From Pseudomonas sp. GD04019 (GTDB lineage: Bacteria > Pseudomonadota > Gammaproteobacteria > Pseudomonadales > Pseudomonadaceae): DNA of 64,000 nucleotides. This document shows, in pieces, positions 62,481-64,000 of this stretch (its first letter is position 1; every line of letters starts with the position of its first letter). The notes under the pieces are model-generated. The model ran no database searches and had not been told where the DNA came from. It saw only the letters and a list, made by a program, of their open reading frames with translations. Location of the stretch: NCBI RefSeq assembly GCF_029837695.1, contig NZ_JAOEEA010000010.1, positions 124,001 through 188,000 of the forward strand. The letters run 5' to 3'. A program made the position numbers and the translations under genes.

Positions 62481-63983
62481 ATGACTGCACAGCTCAACGC
62501 GTCCCTGACTGCGGAGAAGGTCTACCGGGTCCTGATCATCGGCGCCGGCTTCTCCGGCATCGGCATGGCCGTGCGCCTCAAGCAGCGCGGCGAGAAGGAC
62601 TTCGTGGTGTACGAGAAGGAGGCCGGCGTCGGCGGCACCTGGTGGGTCAATCAGTATCCCGGCTGCGCCTGCGATATCCCCTCGCACCTCTACTCGTTCT
62701 CCTTCGAGCCGAACCCGGACTGGTCGCGGCGCTTCTCGCCGCAGCCGGAGATTCGCGGCTACCTGGCGCATTGCGCGAACAAGTACCAGCTGCTGCCGCA
62801 TATCCAGTTCAAGCGCGAGGTCGCTTCGTTGCGCTGGCTGGAGAAGCGCGCGCTGTGGCAGATCACCGATGGCGCGGGTCAGGTGGTGTTCGCCCGCTTC
62901 GTGGTCGCCGGCACCGGCGCCCTGTCCACGCCCGACTACCCGAACATCGCCGGCCTGCAGCGCTTTCGCGGGCGCGTGTTCCACTCCCAGCACTGGGACC
63001 ACGACTACGACCTCAACGGCAAGCGCATCGGCGTGATCGGCACCGGCGCCTCGGCCATCCAGTTCATTCCCGAGATCCAGCCGGCGGCGGCTGCACTCAG
63101 CGTGTTCCAGCGCACCCCGCCGTGGATCATCCCCAAGCCGGACCGCGGTTTCTCGCGCTTCGAGCGTGGCCTGCTGCGCCGCTTCCCGCGCCTGCAGAAG
63201 CTGGTCAGAAGCCTCACCTACGCCACCCACGAGACCCGCGCCCTGGGCTTCGCCTTCAATCCGAAGTTGATGGCCTTCCACCGCTTCCTGGCCCTCAACA
63301 TGCTGCGCCGCCAGGTCCGCGATCCGGAGCTGCGCCGCCAACTGACGCCGCGCTACGCCATCGGCTGCAAGCGCATCCTGATCTCCAACGACTACTACCC
63401 GGCCATCACCCAGGCCAATGTCAGCCTGGTGACCCAGGGCATCCGCGAGATCGACGAAGACGCGGTGATCACCGAGGACGGCCAACGCCACCCAGTCGAC
63501 CTGCTGATCCTCGGCACCGGCTTCAAGGCCAGCACGCCCTTCCCGCGCGGGATGATCTTCGGCCGCGACGGCCAGGACATTCTCGATACCTGGAGCCAGG
63601 GCCCCGAGGCCTACAAGGGCACTACGGTGGCGGGCTTCCCCAACCTGTTCCTGCTGATGGGCCCCAACACCGGGCTCGGCCACAACTCCATCGTCTACAT
63701 GATCGAATCACAGGTCGCCTACATCCTCGGCGCCCTGGATACCCTGGAGGCCCAGGGGGCGAGCAGCCTGGATATCCAGCCTCAGGTCCAGGAGCGCTTC
63801 AACGCGGCGCTGCGCAACCGCATGCAGGGCGCGGTGTGGGACGTCGGCAACTGCCGCAGCTGGTACAAGCACGCGGAGAGCGGGCGCAACGTGGTGATCT
63901 GGCCGGGCTTCAGTTGGAGCTTCCGCCGCGCGACCCGAAGCTTCGACGCCGAGGCCTACCGGCTGACCGATACCACCGAGTGA
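62481..63983 (+). CDS. Class B flavin monooxygenase with Baeyer-Villiger fingerprint
   Basis: 500 residues. FAD site GAGFSGIG (21-28), GGTWWVNQYPGCACDIPSHLYSFSF, BVMO fingerprint-type FRGRVFHSQHW (162-172; family FxGxxxHxxxW), NADPH site GVIGTGASAIQFIPEI. The family performs Baeyer-Villiger oxidation or N-hydroxylation. Here it could oxidise a chain aldehyde or ketone, or the amine nitrogen. It is 42 bases after the HIT gene, the last complete gene before the window ends. Confidence 0.9.
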   Translation: MTAQLNASLTAEKVYRVLIIGAGFSGIGMAVRLKQRGEKDFVVYEKEAGVGGTWWVNQYPGCACDIPSHLYSFSFEPNPDWSRRFSPQPEIRGYLAHCANKYQLLPHIQFKREVASLRWLEKRALWQITDGAGQVVFARFVVAGTGALSTPDYPNIAGLQRFRGRVFHSQHWDHDYDLNGKRIGVIGTGASAIQFIPEIQPAAAALSVFQRTPPWIIPKPDRGFSRFERGLLRRFPRLQKLVRSLTYATHETRALGFAFNPKLMAFHRFLALNMLRRQVRDPELRRQLTPRYAIGCKRILISNDYYPAITQANVSLVTQGIREIDEDAVITEDGQRHPVDLLILGTGFKASTPFPRGMIFGRDGQDILDTWSQGPEAYKGTTVAGFPNLFLLMGPNTGLGHNSIVYMIESQVAYILGALDTLEAQGASSLDIQPQVQERFNAALRNRMQGAVWDVGNCRSWYKHAESGRNVVIWPGFSWSFRRATRSFDAEAYRLTDTTE

Positions 63984-64000
63984 TCCACCTTCAGTACAAG

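Noticed and set aside
48361..63983. Polyyne (caryoynencin/protegencin-like) cluster
   Set aside because: FAAL, ACP and three desaturases fit, but a thioesterase is missing and an aminotransferase-reductase, dehydrogenase and monooxygenase are present, which points to an amine instead. Not fully excluded.

Overview
The window is a high-GC gammaproteobacterial chromosome segment that reads as Pseudomonas. Gene order in several blocks matches what I recall of P. aeruginosa: metG-rnf-nth plus a small acidic protein gene; gloA-argG-motY-pyrC-rnt-bfd; usp-DUF1289-acnB-nasS-nasT; and an atu terpene-catabolism operon. Start codons, Shine-Dalgarno sites and typical REP repeats agree. I see no tRNA, rRNA, CRISPR array, insertion sequence or prophage.

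Layout. 1-5.3 kb: end of metG, an unusual Rnf-like operon (A, B, D, G, E, no rnfC) and nth. 5.3-13.8 kb: a GAF-GGDEF diguanylate cyclase and housekeeping genes (gloA, argG, motY, pyrC, rnt, bfd, miaE), then a tandem universal stress protein with an Anr-like box. 14-26.7 kb: acnB behind a long structured leader; nasS-nasT (nitrate sensor and ANTAR antiterminator); two PLP enzymes; a possible SOS gene; and the nitrate ABC transporter nrtABC. nasS and nrtA have the same upstream design: a sigma-54 promoter, a hairpin with hexaloop AACGGC, and an intrinsic terminator. This fits NasT antitermination, with nasS-nasT controlling itself. 26.7-31.2 kb: small membrane and unknown genes and two tandem solute-binding proteins.

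31.2-41.9 kb: atuR and atuABCDEFG, for catabolism of citronellol/geraniol-type acyclic terpenes through geranyl-CoA carboxylase. Palindromic repeats lie in five of the six intergenic junctions. 41.9-48.3 kb: a lipoprotein, a large membrane-anchored protein of unknown function, and a VWA lipoprotein / ECF sigma / anti-sigma-like operon.

48.4-64 kb: the most interesting region, a candidate lipid-derived natural-product cluster that probably runs past the right edge. It encodes a fatty acyl-AMP ligase, a LuxR-type regulator, a discrete acyl carrier protein, an unusual fusion of a class III aminotransferase with a cyanobacterial-AAR-like acyl-ACP reductase, an acyl-CoA dehydrogenase-like flavoprotein, two membrane desaturases with a ferredoxin-reductase fusion, a HIT protein and a flavin monooxygenase. 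A third desaturase and an amidase-signature protein are transcribed divergently. Inferred logic: a fatty acid is adenylated, loaded on the ACP, desaturated, reduced to an aldehyde and transaminated to an unsaturated fatty amine, then perhaps oxidised. The parallel is the fatty-amine arm of tambjamine biosynthesis, without the pyrrole genes.
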